From contig JAPPCV010000148.1 of the NCBI GenBank assembly GCA_028824715.1, forward strand, positions 1 to 64,000: a DNA stretch of 64,000 bases. Reading direction: 5' to 3'. Positions 37,561-46,496 of this stretch are shown piece by piece (the stretch's first letter is position 1; the number at the start of each line of letters is the position of its first letter). Source of the DNA: Boseongicola sp. (GTDB lineage Bacteria > Pseudomonadota > Alphaproteobacteria > Rhodobacterales > Rhodobacteraceae). The notes under the pieces are model-generated. The model worked only from the letters and a program-made list of their open reading frames with translations, was not told the origin of the DNA and did not search any database. The position numbers and the translations under genes are program-made.

Positions 37561-38034
37561 TCACCGTGAATTGAGCTCGGACGCGACCTTGAGCGAACCG
37601 TCATGGGCCACGAGTTCGACGGTGTTGCCTTCGGGGTCCTCGGTGAACACCCCGCGCCAGCCGACCCAGCCGAAGGTCTCGACCCGATACGGCAGCCCCT
37701 TTGCCTCGTACCAGCTCATCACGGCTTCCTGTTCCCCGAAGGGCAGGCTGAACGCCAGATGATGAAGCGAGGAGGACGCGCCCGCCGCCGGCGCCTCGAT
37801 TCCGGTCGGGTGCAGCCCGGGACGGGAGACATATCGCTTGTCGAAGAGCGCCAGAACCTGCGTGTGTCCGCCAAAGCCGTCCGCGATGCGAAAGAACACG
37901 ATTCCCTCGGCGACATTGCCCTCCATCTGCTCCAGTCCGAGCACATCGCCGTAGAAAGCTGTCATCCGCTCGAGATCGTCGCAGCGGATGGCGATCTCGC
38001 CAAGTCCGCGGACGTGGAAGCCGCGCTCGGTCAT
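37561..38034 (-). CDS. VOC-family protein (glyoxalase/bleomycin resistance/dioxygenase fold)
   Basis: This 157-residue protein has two beta-alpha-beta-beta-beta modules of the vicinal oxygen chelate fold: LGEIAIRCDDLERMTAFYGDVLGLEQME near the N-terminus and SLHHLAFSLPFGEQEAVMSWYEAKGLPYR, then RGVFTEDPEGNTVELVAHDG. The His in HHLAF and Glu in VELV are typical metal ligands. Reaction and substrate cannot be told. GGAGA six bases before the ATG supports this start rather than one four codons upstream. Monocistronic, with a hairpin after it. Confidence 0.87.
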   Translation of the reverse strand: MTERGFHVRGLGEIAIRCDDLERMTAFYGDVLGLEQMEGNVAEGIVFFRIADGFGGHTQVLALFDKRYVSRPGLHPTGIEAPAAGASSSLHHLAFSLPFGEQEAVMSWYEAKGLPYRVETFGWVGWRGVFTEDPEGNTVELVAHDGSLKVASELNSR

Positions 38035-38365
38035 GGCTGTCTCCATTGGTGGATCGGGACCGTTCGGCATCGCTGTACCGTCCCGGCTCCAGACAGACAA
38101 GACAGCCTCGTCGCTGGAACAGGCCTTGTCGATCTCAGGTTTGACGGCTTCGCGCCGCCGGTTCGTGTCAATGGAGATGAATGCTGGGGCACAATGCGCA
38201 CAATGTGCCGCACGCGCCGGGTTCGCGCGCCCGGGCGGCGCATGCATCACGGCGAGTTTTTGCCGATTGCTTCCATGACGTTGTCGCTTGTTTTTCTACA
38301 TCAACTACAGTTACAGAGCACTGACGCGCGGCAACCTGGCCGCATGTGCGCGTGGAAGGAACCTT
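38035..38365. other. Intergenic region between divergent VOC and IalB-like genes
   Basis: No gene is seen. It should hold the two divergent promoters; an AT-rich patch around 38283-38325 (with TTGTTTTTCTACATC) is the likely control region of the IalB-like gene, which has GGAAGGA just before its ATG. Confidence 0.45.
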
Positions 38366-38950
38366 ATGATCAGAAATCTTGCGTGGGCGCTGGTCTTCTC
38401 GGCGCTTCCTTTCGGGGCCGTCGCCCAGACCTCGGCAGCCGGGCAGGACAGTCCGAAAGCCGGCCTGTCTCTCGGGGTGCCGGAGGGCGGGGCGGATGTC
38501 TATGTCAAGGACACGTTCAGTGACTGGAAGCTTCTCTGCATCAGGGTCGCGGACAGGACGGATCCCTGCGAACTCTACCAGCTCCTGCGTGATCAAGACG
38601 GGAATCCGGTGGCGGAAGTGACGATGTTCGCCGATTCTGTCGACCCGCAAGTCGTGGCGTGGGCGACGATCGTGACGCCGCTCGAGACCTTGCTCACGGA
38701 AAATCTCCGCCTTGCGGTGGATGGCGGTGAGGCCCGCATCTATCGGTTTCTTTTTTGCCGCACGATAGGGTGTTTTTCGCAGCTTGGGCTGACCGATGAT
38801 GAGATCGGCCAGTTCCGGCAAGGAGCGGTTGCGACGGTGACAATCGTTCCTGCGGCGGCGCCTGACAGGGCCGTTGACCTTGACATGTCGTTGAGCGGGT
38901 TTACGGCCGGCTGGAACGCACTGCTCGAATACGACAAGGCGGCCGAGTGA
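38366..38950 (+). CDS. Invasion-associated locus B (IalB) family protein
   Basis: This 194-residue exported protein has a signal peptide (MIRNLAWALVFSALPFGAVAQ) and the IalB domain: DTFSDWKLLCIRVADRTDPCELYQLLRDQDGNPVAEV, a middle GEARIYRFLFCRTIGCFSQLGLTDDEI with paired Cys, and a C-terminal MSLSGFTAGWNALLEYD. IalB-like proteins are periplasmic or envelope proteins common in alphaproteobacteria; in Bartonella one is needed for red-cell entry, but in free-living species the role is unknown. It is convergent with imuA, with six bases between the two stop codons. Confidence 0.9.
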   Translation: MIRNLAWALVFSALPFGAVAQTSAAGQDSPKAGLSLGVPEGGADVYVKDTFSDWKLLCIRVADRTDPCELYQLLRDQDGNPVAEVTMFADSVDPQVVAWATIVTPLETLLTENLRLAVDGGEARIYRFLFCRTIGCFSQLGLTDDEIGQFRQGAVATVTIVPAAAPDRAVDLDMSLSGFTAGWNALLEYDKAAE

Positions 38951-38956
38951 TCTGCC

Positions 38957-39574
38957 TCAGGCCCTGGCCAGGTCGGTTCTCGGCTCGGCCTTTCCGCCAC
39001 TGAGGTGCCAGCGCTTCACCGGCTCCGTTCTCGCGCGGAGTCGGTCAAGCTGCCAGGCTTCCTGCTTTCCTGTTCCATGAGCAGGCGTCATGCTCCACCG
39101 GGTTTCGACGCCGGGCGCACCCCCGGTTCCCGGAGTCAGGATCAGTCCAAGGGGCACACAGGCTCCCTCCGTCGCCCCCGCTTCGGCCGCCAGCTGCAAC
39201 CGCCTGACGGGAATGAGGCCGGGCGGCTCCGGCAGGTCCGCCACGACCAGGGGCACAAGTCCCGCACGCAGCGTTTCCTCCATCGTCCAGAGCAGGTCTT
39301 CGGGCCGCTTCGGCCGGATGAAGATGAATCGCGAGGGGTCGACGAGATGCAGCATTCCGTCGGGGTTCAGATGCACGGGCATCCACGCAGGATGGATCCA
39401 GAAGATCGGTCCCCGCATCGCGCCTGCAGCCATCAGCGCCAGTCGACGCCTGGCAATCCCGCAGAACTCGTGCACGCGGCCCCGGTTCAGGGACAGGCCG
39501 CGAAGGAATGTCACTTCGGACGCGGCGTGGCGCCGGTGGCTTTTCCGGACCAGGAGGTGGGCAGCATCAGGCAT
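38957..39574 (-). CDS. imuA: ImuA-like SOS translesion-synthesis accessory protein
   Basis: The 205-residue protein has the RecA-like ImuA pattern of Rhodobacterales: FCGIARRRLALMAAGAMRGPIFWIHPAWMPVHLNPDGM, RFIFIRPKRPEDLLWTMEETLRAGLVPLVVADLPEPPGLIPVRRLQLAAEAG and LGLILTPGTGGAPGVETRW. ImuA works with ImuB and DnaE2 in error-prone repair. No imuB or dnaE2 follows here (the IalB-like gene is convergent), so it is an isolated copy. A perfect LexA operator starts 18 bases upstream of its ATG, which strongly supports SOS control and the identification. Confidence 0.83.
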   Translation of the reverse strand: MPDAAHLLVRKSHRRHAASEVTFLRGLSLNRGRVHEFCGIARRRLALMAAGAMRGPIFWIHPAWMPVHLNPDGMLHLVDPSRFIFIRPKRPEDLLWTMEETLRAGLVPLVVADLPEPPGLIPVRRLQLAAEAGATEGACVPLGLILTPGTGGAPGVETRWSMTPAHGTGKQEAWQLDRLRARTEPVKRWHLSGGKAEPRTDLARA

Positions 39575-39591
39575 GAGGGGAACAATAGAGT

Positions 39592-39606
39592 GTTCCCTTT
39601 ATGTTC
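39592..39606 (-). promoter_or_regulatory. LexA operator (SOS box) of imuA
   Basis: GTTC-CCTTTAT-GTTC is an exact match to the alphaproteobacterial LexA box GTTC-N7-GTTC. It sits right before the imuA start, overlapping the expected promoter. Confidence 0.85.
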
Positions 39607-40145
39607 TCAACCCCGGAATCAACAAGGAATTGATTCGGAAACACTACGGAAAACGTTTCGCTCGCCGGACAAACGTTGCAGGCATTCCGGCCTGTCCAGA
39701 GTCGGAACATGGGCTTCGCATATCAGCCAGCCAAAATGCTCGGCAAGCGAGCGAACCCGTTCACGATCCCGAAAGGCCGGCCAGTCCGGCCGAAACAGAT
39801 GCCTCCAATGACCGGGCCAAGGGCGGTTGGTGCAGCAGGGCAAAGCTGCCTCGCGTCACGCGCTTCTCTTCCTCTACAACAACCTGCACGGGGTCCATCG
39901 CGCGAAACCGACGGTACTCTGGTGCGAGCTGCCGAAACGCTCTTGCGCGAACCGGGAGCGGTTTCTGGCAGCGGATGACGGGTACATGTCCCGCCACTGC
40001 GGAGAGGTCCATCGCCGCTCCTTTCTTGCCCGCAGGGATCCGGTGGCCCATCCCCTGTGGCCAAGGCGCTCGTATGAAGACGCGGAATCGACGGGCGGCC
40101 GCGCGGTCTTGTCATTCGGCGCCATGACGGGCAGAGCGCAGGAGC
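39607..40145. other. Possible degraded gene before imuA
   Basis: No intact gene is recognised. Two minus-strand frames that run into each other have protein-like character: one contains FRAMDPVQVVVEEEKRVTRG (frame ending 39761), the other DWPAFRDRERVRSLAEHFGW (frame ending 39619). They may be pieces of one frameshifted gene. I do not recognise the family. Confidence 0.35.
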
Positions 40146-41033
40146 ATGGAGCCTTGGGTTCTCTTTTCGGTGCTCGCGGCGGCGGCACAGACCATGCGCT
40201 TTGCGGTCCAGAAGGTCCTTGTCAGCGCGGCGCTCAGCCCCGCAGCGGCGACATGGGCGAGGTTTCTCTGGTCATGGCCCCTCGCCGTTGCGCTGGCAAT
40301 TGCGTATGGCCGTGCAACCGGAGCCGATTTTCCGGAGTTGACGCCCGCGTTCCTGATCTACGCGATTCTGGGAGGGGCATTCCAGATCCTGGCCACGATC
40401 TGCACCGTCAGCCTGTTTTCGATGCGGGCCTTCGCTGTTGGCATCACGTTCAAGAAAACCGAGGTCATGCTGACCGCTCTCGTCGGCTTTGTCATCCTGG
40501 GCGACGTGATTTCCGGTCCGGGGGCTGCCGCCATTGCCTTCGGATTTGTCGGCGTGCTGCTCCTGTCCGATCCGCCTGAAGGCGGCAGCATTTTCAACAA
40601 GGCTGCGGGAATCGGGATCCTGTCCGGCATCCTGTTCGCGCTCTCGGCCGTCACCTACCGAGGCGCGACGCTGTCGCTCTCGTCCGGAGACCCGGTTCTG
40701 ACCGGTGGCGTGACGCTGGCGGTCGTCGTGCTCTGGCAGACGCTGGTGCTGGGAATCTGGCTTTGGCTGAAGGAACCGGGCCAGATCATCGCCACGCTTG
40801 CCGCCTGGCGCCAGACGTCGATCGTCAGCGTCTTCTCGCTGGTCGGCAGCTGGAGCTGGTTTGCTGCCTTTTCCCTCATGAACGCCGCCTATGTCTTTGC
40901 CGTGGGGCAGATCGAACTGATCTTCTCGATCCTGGTTGGCGCACTCTGGTTCCGCGAGGAGCTCAAGCCGCGGGAATTGCTCGGGATCAGCGTCCTGGCG
41001 ACGTCGATCCTTGCAATCGCGTTCCTGGTCTAA
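40146..41033 (+). CDS. DMT-superfamily transporter (EamA)
   Basis: This 295-residue membrane protein has ten predicted helices in two EamA repeats, starting EPWVLFSVLAAAAQTMRFAVQKVLVSAALSPAAATWARFLW and ending FREELKPRELLGISVLATSILAIAFLV. Such proteins export metabolites such as amino acids or nucleobases; the substrate is unknown. The last four bases overlap the stop codon of the convergent Nudix gene. The start is preceded by GCAGGAGC. Confidence 0.92.
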   Translation: MEPWVLFSVLAAAAQTMRFAVQKVLVSAALSPAAATWARFLWSWPLAVALAIAYGRATGADFPELTPAFLIYAILGGAFQILATICTVSLFSMRAFAVGITFKKTEVMLTALVGFVILGDVISGPGAAAIAFGFVGVLLLSDPPEGGSIFNKAAGIGILSGILFALSAVTYRGATLSLSSGDPVLTGGVTLAVVVLWQTLVLGIWLWLKEPGQIIATLAAWRQTSIVSVFSLVGSWSWFAAFSLMNAAYVFAVGQIELIFSILVGALWFREELKPRELLGISVLATSILAIAFLV

Positions 41034-41689
41034 AGCCAGATTACCTGGCTTCCCGCCTCGTCGTTGCACAGGTAGGGCACCTGGTCCGGGGCGTCGGTGC
41101 GTGGAAGGTGGCGCTGAAGTTCCGTCAGGACGAGCCGGGTGACAAAGGGCAGGTCAAGTTCGCGGGCCCGGTCGACCCGCACCCACTGAACATGACTGAG
41201 CTCGGATTCGGCCCAGGAGAAGTCATCGGCATCGAACCGAAGTGCCGCCGCGTCGGCCAGGAAGAATCGCGCATCGTAGCGGCGCGGCGGGCCAGGGGGC
41301 GTAAGGGCACGAAAGAAGAAGCTGAGTGCGCCAGCATCAGGCAGAAGGCCTCGCTCTGCAAAGCCGCGCCACGGCTCGGGCGGGTTCGGCCAGCTGCCCG
41401 CGCGTCCCAGGCACTGGCCGGTTTCCTCCCAGAGTTCGCGAATCGCGGAGGCGGCAAACCGGTCGGGATCCGTCGCTGTCGTTTCGGTCAGCAACCTCCT
41501 TCTGCAGGCCGCGTCAAGGCCGGGGCACGGCACGGCTTCGTCAGCCTCGTCGACGGCACCGCCCGGAAACACGAACTTCTCGGGCATGAAGGCTGCGGTC
41601 CTGCCCCGTTGTCCCATCAGGATCCGGGGCGCGTCTCGGGGATCCCTGACGAGTATGACGGTTGCCGCATCTTGGACGGGAACGGACAT
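41030..41689 (-). CDS. Nudix hydrolase
   Basis: The 219-residue protein carries a Nudix domain: FVFPGGAVDEADEAV starts the box and, after an insertion of about 35 residues, AASAIRELWEETGQCLG supplies the REx2EE metal-binding core. The long insertion between GG and RELWEE is typical of the subgroup related to eukaryotic NUDT19-like acyl-CoA/nucleotide pyrophosphatases. It probably hydrolyses a nucleoside-diphosphate-linked compound. The start MSVPVQDAATVILVRDP is chosen by the fold. It is 10 bp downstream of metG and likely co-transcribed. Confidence 0.88.
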   Translation of the reverse strand: MSVPVQDAATVILVRDPRDAPRILMGQRGRTAAFMPEKFVFPGGAVDEADEAVPCPGLDAACRRRLLTETTATDPDRFAASAIRELWEETGQCLGRAGSWPNPPEPWRGFAERGLLPDAGALSFFFRALTPPGPPRRYDARFFLADAAALRFDADDFSWAESELSHVQWVRVDRARELDLPFVTRLVLTELQRHLPRTDAPDQVPYLCNDEAGSQVIWL

Positions 41690-41699
41690 TTCGGGCAGT

Positions 41700-43418
41700 T
41701 CAGTCCCGCGTTCCGGCAAATTGCGCCCGCCACGTTTCCCGCTCGTCATCAGTGATCTTGCGGAAGAGCATGTCCGGAACTTCAATGGCGTGTCCCGGCT
41801 GCAGCACTGCCAGCGCGTCACCCATTTCCGATGGCCATGCGGTGTCGGACGAGTTCAACGCGTCAAGCATGCGAGCCGAGGCGTCAGGAATGAACGGGGC
41901 CGAGATCACCGCATAGATGCGGATCAGGTTGAGCGCGAGGCGAACGGCGACGGCGGCACGGTCCGGATCCTTGCCGTAGGCGGTCCATGGGGCGGCAGCC
42001 TGCAGGTACTCGTTTCCGGCTGTCCAGAGCGCGCGCAGCTCGGCAGCGGACTTCCGGATCTCGATAGCTTCCATATGGGTCTCGTAGGCCTTGAGGCCCG
42101 CTTCGAGGCGCGCGATCAGGGCCTCTTCGCCTGGCCCCGGCGTCCCGCCCGACGGAACGGTGCCGCCAAAGCGTGACCTGCAGAACTTGGTCACCCGGCT
42201 CACGAAGTTGCCGAGAACGTCCGCCAGATCCTTGTTCACGCTCGCCTGGAAGTTGTCCCAGGTGAATTCGCTGTCCGAGCTTTCGGGTGCATGGCTCAGG
42301 AGCCACCAGCGCCAGTAGTCGGCGGGAAGAATGTCAAGCGCCTGATCCATGAAGACGCCGCGGCCGAGGGAGGTCGAGAACTGTCCGCCATCGTAGTTCA
42401 GGTAGTTGAACGACTTGATGTAGTCCACAAGCTTCCAGGGCTCACCCGATCCTATGATCGTCGCCGGGAAGCTGAGCGTGTGGAATGGCACGTTATCCTT
42501 GCCCATGAACTGGACATAGCGGACATCGTCCGCGCCCTTGTCAGTGCGCCACCATCGCTCCCACTCCGCGTCCTCGGCCCCGCGCCCATCAGTCCACTCC
42601 TTGGCGCACGCAATGTACTCGATCGGCGCATCGAACCAGACATAGAAGACCTTGCCTTCCATGCCCGGCCAGGGCTTGTCACCACGCATTACCGGAACGC
42701 CCCAGTCGAGATCGCGGGTGATGCCCCGATCCTGCAGCCCGTCGCCGTCATCCAGCCACTTCCGGGCGATCGAGGTGGTCAGAATCGGCCAGTCGGTCTT
42801 GCTGTCGATCCAGTCAGAAAGCTGCTGCCGCAGGTTGCGCTGCTTGAGATAGAGGTGCTTGGTTTCCCGCATCTCCAGATCGGTCGAGCCGGAAATCGCC
42901 GAACGAGGCTCAATGAGGTCGATCGGGTCGAGCTGCTTTGTGCAGTTTTCGCACTGGTCCCCGCGCGCGCGTTCATATCCGCATTCGGGGCAGGTGCCTT
43001 CGACATACCGGTCGGGCAGGAATCGACCGTCCGTTCCGGAATAGAGCTGGTTCTCGGTGACTTCCTCGATCAGTCCGGCCTCGGCGAGCCGTCCCGCGAG
43101 ATGCTGCGTAAGCCGGTGGTTTTGCGCGCTTGACGACCGGCCGTACTTGTCGAACGAAAGACCGAAACCGTCCGCGAGTTCCTTCTGGATGGCCCACATT
43201 TCCGCGCAATACTCGGCAACGGGCTTGCCCGCCCGGTCCGCCGCGAGCTCCGCGGGAGTGCCATGCTCGTCGGTCGCGCAGAGGAAGAGGACTTCGTGTC
43301 CCCGGGCGCGCATGTAGCGGGCATACAGGTCCGCGGGAAGCTGTGAACCGACGAGATTGCCAAGATGCTTGATGCCGTTGATGTAAGGAATTGCGCTGGT
43401 GATGAGAATGCGGTCCAT
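41700..43418 (-). CDS. metG: Methionyl-tRNA synthetase
   Basis: This 572-residue class I synthetase starts [34 protein letters not shown] with the HIGH-equivalent (IKHLGN). It has a zinc-binding knob with [23 protein letters not shown], and the Met-binding [11 protein letters not shown]. The KMSKS loop appears as QFSTSLGRG, where the first Lys is Gln. A C-terminal anticodon-binding helical domain completes it. It charges tRNA-Met. The length suits the short, non-dimeric alphaproteobacterial type without the C-terminal EMAP-like domain. The loop change is unusual but in a variable position of this subgroup (Lys-Phe-Ser-Thr-Ser is common). Confidence 0.96.
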   Translation of the reverse strand: MDRILITSAIPYINGIKHLGNLVGSQLPADLYARYMRARGHEVLFLCATDEHGTPAELAADRAGKPVAEYCAEMWAIQKELADGFGLSFDKYGRSSSAQNHRLTQHLAGRLAEAGLIEEVTENQLYSGTDGRFLPDRYVEGTCPECGYERARGDQCENCTKQLDPIDLIEPRSAISGSTDLEMRETKHLYLKQRNLRQQLSDWIDSKTDWPILTTSIARKWLDDGDGLQDRGITRDLDWGVPVMRGDKPWPGMEGKVFYVWFDAPIEYIACAKEWTDGRGAEDAEWERWWRTDKGADDVRYVQFMGKDNVPFHTLSFPATIIGSGEPWKLVDYIKSFNYLNYDGGQFSTSLGRGVFMDQALDILPADYWRWWLLSHAPESSDSEFTWDNFQASVNKDLADVLGNFVSRVTKFCRSRFGGTVPSGGTPGPGEEALIARLEAGLKAYETHMEAIEIRKSAAELRALWTAGNEYLQAAAPWTAYGKDPDRAAVAVRLALNLIRIYAVISAPFIPDASARMLDALNSSDTAWPSEMGDALAVLQPGHAIEVPDMLFRKITDDERETWRAQFAGTRD

Positions 43419-43805
43419 CGGGTGGTTCCTTCGGTTCGAAGCGCTCTTTAGCCCAGCCCCAAGCGGGCGTCACCCCATGTTCCGTGATCTTGATGCCGGA
43501 CATGGAGATGGTGCCTGGCGCTGCGGCCAGAGGTGCCGCGACCGAACGCGTGCTGCCACTCCGCTTCGCGATTTCTTGCGCAAGGTCGGGCCAAGGTGAG
43601 GCGCAGGATGAACGTCGCGGATCATCCAAATGCTCGCCGGATTTCCGATCCCTGCGGCCCCGTCGAGCGGCGCGCTGCCGCGCCGGTGGTCTGGCACGAC
43701 GTGGTGTTGGTCGAAGAGGCCGAACTCGAACGTGCGCGACCAGATGGCGCGACGAAAATGGCATCCGTCCATCTCGCCGCCTTCGGTCGGCGGGCGCGGA
43801 CCGGC

Positions 43806-44107
43806 CGCCGTGCGACCAAGCGTCACGATGTTCTTCTCGAAAGCAAGCGCGATCGCGCCGCGACCGCAGATGATCCCGATTTCGATCTGTCCAGCGCACC
43901 GGGTCGGACCTCGGGCAGGGCGCAGGAGATGTTCATCGAAGAGACCGTGCCGTCGTTCATCGTGAAGATGCCAGTGGCGGAATCCATGTTGCTTGCTTCG
44001 CCGAGGACCTTGTCGGTCGACTGCGCACAAACATCGACGGACGTCACTCCGGCCATCAGTCACGGCGCCATGTCGCAGCCATGCGTGCCCGCCTTGACCA
44101 TCGGCAT
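43806..44107 (-). pseudogene. Gfo/Idh/MocA-family oxidoreductase relic
   Basis: Minus-strand pieces read GTHGCDMAP, a TGA stop at 44060-44062, then LMAGVTSVDVCAQSTDKVLG and IFTMNDGTVSSMNISCALPE. After a frameshift near 43895 it continues IEIGIICGRGAIALA and FEKNIVTLG. This is the middle and beta-sheet domain of a Gfo/Idh/MocA sugar or inositol dehydrogenase. Both the NAD-binding N-terminus and the C-terminus are gone. With the dehydrogenase relic and lyase that follow, it points to a lost sugar-acid pathway. The sequence from 43419 to 43805 is not recognisable. Confidence 0.75.
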
Positions 44108-44127
44108 TAGCGTGGCCTCATTGCGGT

Positions 44128-44766
44128 TCAGGGCAGGGGGATATCGCTCACGTGCCTTGGAATCTGGTAGCCGCGCTGCACGGCGGGCCGCCCGGCAATG
44201 CGCACGTACCAGTCCCGAACGTTGGAAAATTCATGCAGATCGACTGCCTGCCATTCGAAGCGTGAAACCCATGGCCAGGTGGCCATGTCAGTGATCGAAT
44301 ACGCGCCGCGGCCTGCGCCCGCGATGTAGTCGCGCCCTGCCAGCCGCCTGTCGAGAACGCCGTAGAGGCGCCTTGTCTCCTTCAGGTAGCGCTCTTCCGC
44401 GTAGGCGGACTTGCCTGCGTTGAACTTCACGAAGTGGTGGACCTGTCCGAACATCGGACCGACGCCGCCCATCTGCCACATGAGCCATTCGATTGCCGGC
44501 CAGCGCTCGTCGCCCTTTGGCAGGAACCGGCCGAACTTTTCGGCGAGGTAGAGCATGATCGCACCGGACTCCATCATCTGGACGCCGGTGTCGTGGTCGA
44601 CGATGGCCGGAATGCGGTTGTTGGGGGCGACACTCAGGAATTCGGGCGCGAATTGCTCGTCCTTCGAGATGTCGATGGCGTGCACGGTGTAGTCGATGCC
44701 AAGCTCTTCGAGCATGATCGAGACCTTGCGGCCGTTCGGGGTAGTCCAGGTATAGAGGTCGATCAC
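44128..44766 (-). CDS. Glutathione S-transferase, YfcG/Nu-class type
   Basis: The 212-residue protein has the thioredoxin-fold N-terminal domain with LYTWTTPNGRKVSIMLEELGIDYTVHAIDI (TPN motif of Nu-class GSTs), NNRIPAIVDHD and ESGAIMLYLAEKFG, and the all-helical C-terminal domain with GRDYIAGAGRGAYSITDMATWPWV. Nu-class enzymes act as disulfide-bond reductases using glutathione. It appears monocistronic, with GGAGGG upstream. It survives between two gene relics. Confidence 0.93.
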   Translation of the reverse strand: MIDLYTWTTPNGRKVSIMLEELGIDYTVHAIDISKDEQFAPEFLSVAPNNRIPAIVDHDTGVQMMESGAIMLYLAEKFGRFLPKGDERWPAIEWLMWQMGGVGPMFGQVHHFVKFNAGKSAYAEERYLKETRRLYGVLDRRLAGRDYIAGAGRGAYSITDMATWPWVSRFEWQAVDLHEFSNVRDWYVRIAGRPAVQRGYQIPRHVSDIPLP

Positions 44767-44893
44767 GTGTCAGTCGTCCTTCAGGAGGGAAATGCATGAC
44801 TGACTTAACTGACCGTCCCGTCGCTGCAAGCCTAGATTGCACGGGTCGTCGAGGAGGCCGACGCCTGCGCCTCTCGTCCGCGCACATGACCAC

Positions 44894-45105
44894 CCGGGCG
44901 GCAAGGTTCGCATTGCGGCCTTTCCGAGCAAGCCCGTCGAATTTGACCTGGGCCATCTTGCCGTCAACGACATCTGCCTTTACGGCATTCGGGCGAGGGC
45001 AGGCTGGCCGGCCTTCGGGCGAAGGCGTTCATGACCGGCAAGCGCGTCGACGCGATGAAGGTTCGCACGCACACCTTCTCGATGCGGCAGTTGCCGAACG
45101 TCTCT
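44894..45105 (+). pseudogene. Zinc-type alcohol dehydrogenase relic (C-terminal part)
   Basis: One frame reads GGKVRIAAFPSKPVEFDLGH and LAVNDICLYGIR. After loss of one G near 44998 the next frame continues GEGRLAGLRAKAFMTGKRVD and KVRTHTFSMRQLPN. This is the end of the NAD-binding domain and the C-terminus of a Zn-dependent threonine/sorbitol-dehydrogenase-like enzyme. Nothing of the catalytic domain is left upstream. It directly precedes the DapA-family gene, so the two probably once formed an operon. Confidence 0.78.
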
Positions 45106-45159
45106 TGTCATGTGCGACAGCAATTTCGGCTTGGCAGCCGCGGAATGGAGCGAAGGAAC

Positions 45160-46083
45160 ATGTCAAAGGCCAAACGAGGGATCTATGCGGCCGCCGTTTC
45201 GCCGTTTCGGAAGGACGGCACCCTCCATGTCCAGAAGCTCGTCACCTATTGCCAGCACCTGATCACGGCGGGAGGTTGCGATGGCGTGGCACCGACCGGA
45301 ACGACAGGCGAGGGCAACTCGATTTCCCATCGCGAGCGGATGGCGCTTCCCGGCGCATTCGCCGAGGCAGGGTTCAATCCGAGCTGCGTGATCTTCGGAA
45401 CCGGATCCTGCGCGACGCATGATGCTGTCGATCTGACGTCGGCGGCGATTTCAGCCGGGTTCGTGAATGTGCTTGCCCTGCCGCCGTTCTACTACAAGGA
45501 CCCCAGCGACGAGGGACTCTACGCCTATTTCTCGCAGCTTGTTGAGAAGGTCGGGGATGATCGCCTGCGGGTCTATCTCTACCACTTTCCGCAGATGTCG
45601 ATGACGCCGGTCCCGGTCGATGTCGTTGTTCGGCTGAGGCAAGCCTTCGGACCGGTGATTGCGGGCCTTAAGGACTCAAGTGGAGATTTGTCGCAATCGC
45701 TCGCCTTCACTGAGGCCACTGGCGGGGTCGATGCGGGCTTTGACGTCTATCCTTCGAGCGAGGCGTTGCTCTTCGATGGGCTGGCCGGTGGTTGCGCAGG
45801 CATCATCTCGGGGTCGACGAACGCGTTCGGGGCCTACTCGCGCGCCGCGATGGCCGCGGCCGAAGGGCCAGATGGCGATGCGTTCGCGTTGGTGAAGGCA
45901 GCCCGCGCGATGGCATCGAAATATCCGCTGATGGCGGCCATGAAACAGATGGAAGCCTGGCGCAGCGGTGACGACAGCTGGACACGCATGGCACCGCCGC
46001 TCGTGCCGCTGAGTGCCGGTCAGAAGGCCCGTCTCAAGACGGATGTCGAGGACCTTGAGGCTCTGGCACTGGCGGGCCGGTAA
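45160..46083 (+). CDS. DapA/N-acetylneuraminate-lyase family aldolase
   Basis: The 307-residue (beta/alpha)8 protein has the class I pyruvate-aldolase signatures: AAAVSPFRKDGTLH, GCDGVAPTGTTGEGNSIS, an active-site Tyr in LYHFPQM (family YxxP position), and Schiff-base Lys in IAGLKDSSGD. It is more like sugar-acid aldolases/dehydratases than true DapA, as expected beside sugar-type dehydrogenase relics. The start is fixed by GCGAAGGAAC before the ATG. It appears intact although its former neighbours are relics, so its pathway may no longer be complete. Confidence 0.9.
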   Translation: MSKAKRGIYAAAVSPFRKDGTLHVQKLVTYCQHLITAGGCDGVAPTGTTGEGNSISHRERMALPGAFAEAGFNPSCVIFGTGSCATHDAVDLTSAAISAGFVNVLALPPFYYKDPSDEGLYAYFSQLVEKVGDDRLRVYLYHFPQMSMTPVPVDVVVRLRQAFGPVIAGLKDSSGDLSQSLAFTEATGGVDAGFDVYPSSEALLFDGLAGGCAGIISGSTNAFGAYSRAAMAAAEGPDGDAFALVKAARAMASKYPLMAAMKQMEAWRSGDDSWTRMAPPLVPLSAGQKARLKTDVEDLEALALAGR

Positions 46084-46496
46084 CAATGGCAGGGGCAGGG
46101 CGACCGGCGCGAAAACGCAGGTTGGGCGAAGGGGCGGCGAGACAGACCATTAGGCCAGGTCGTGGCCTTGCAAAGGGGAAGGCCGAATCTGGTTCAGCCT
46201 CGTCCATGGCAGGACAAGATGCACCGATCCTTTGCAACGGGCGTTGCGTTCCGTGGCGCGCGCCCGGCGCGATGGGCGCCAATGGGCCGATGAAGGTCGC
46301 GCGGAAATTCGCGCCGCCCGGCTTGATCGCCCGATCCAATGAGTACTTGAATCAGGTTCGCGATGGCGCCACGCCATCGGCACGGAATCATGCCGATGGT
46401 CAATCGCCGTCTCGAAATGGTGGAGAGCGCCGAACGGGCGGGGGACAGCGATCTCGACGTTTCCGAAGCGGCCCTCGCCGCATCGCGGGCGTGAAC
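46084..46496. other. Non-coding region between convergent genes
   Basis: No recognisable gene or RNA. Open frames here are low-information. It separates the ends of the lyase and AEC transporter genes. Confidence 0.5.
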
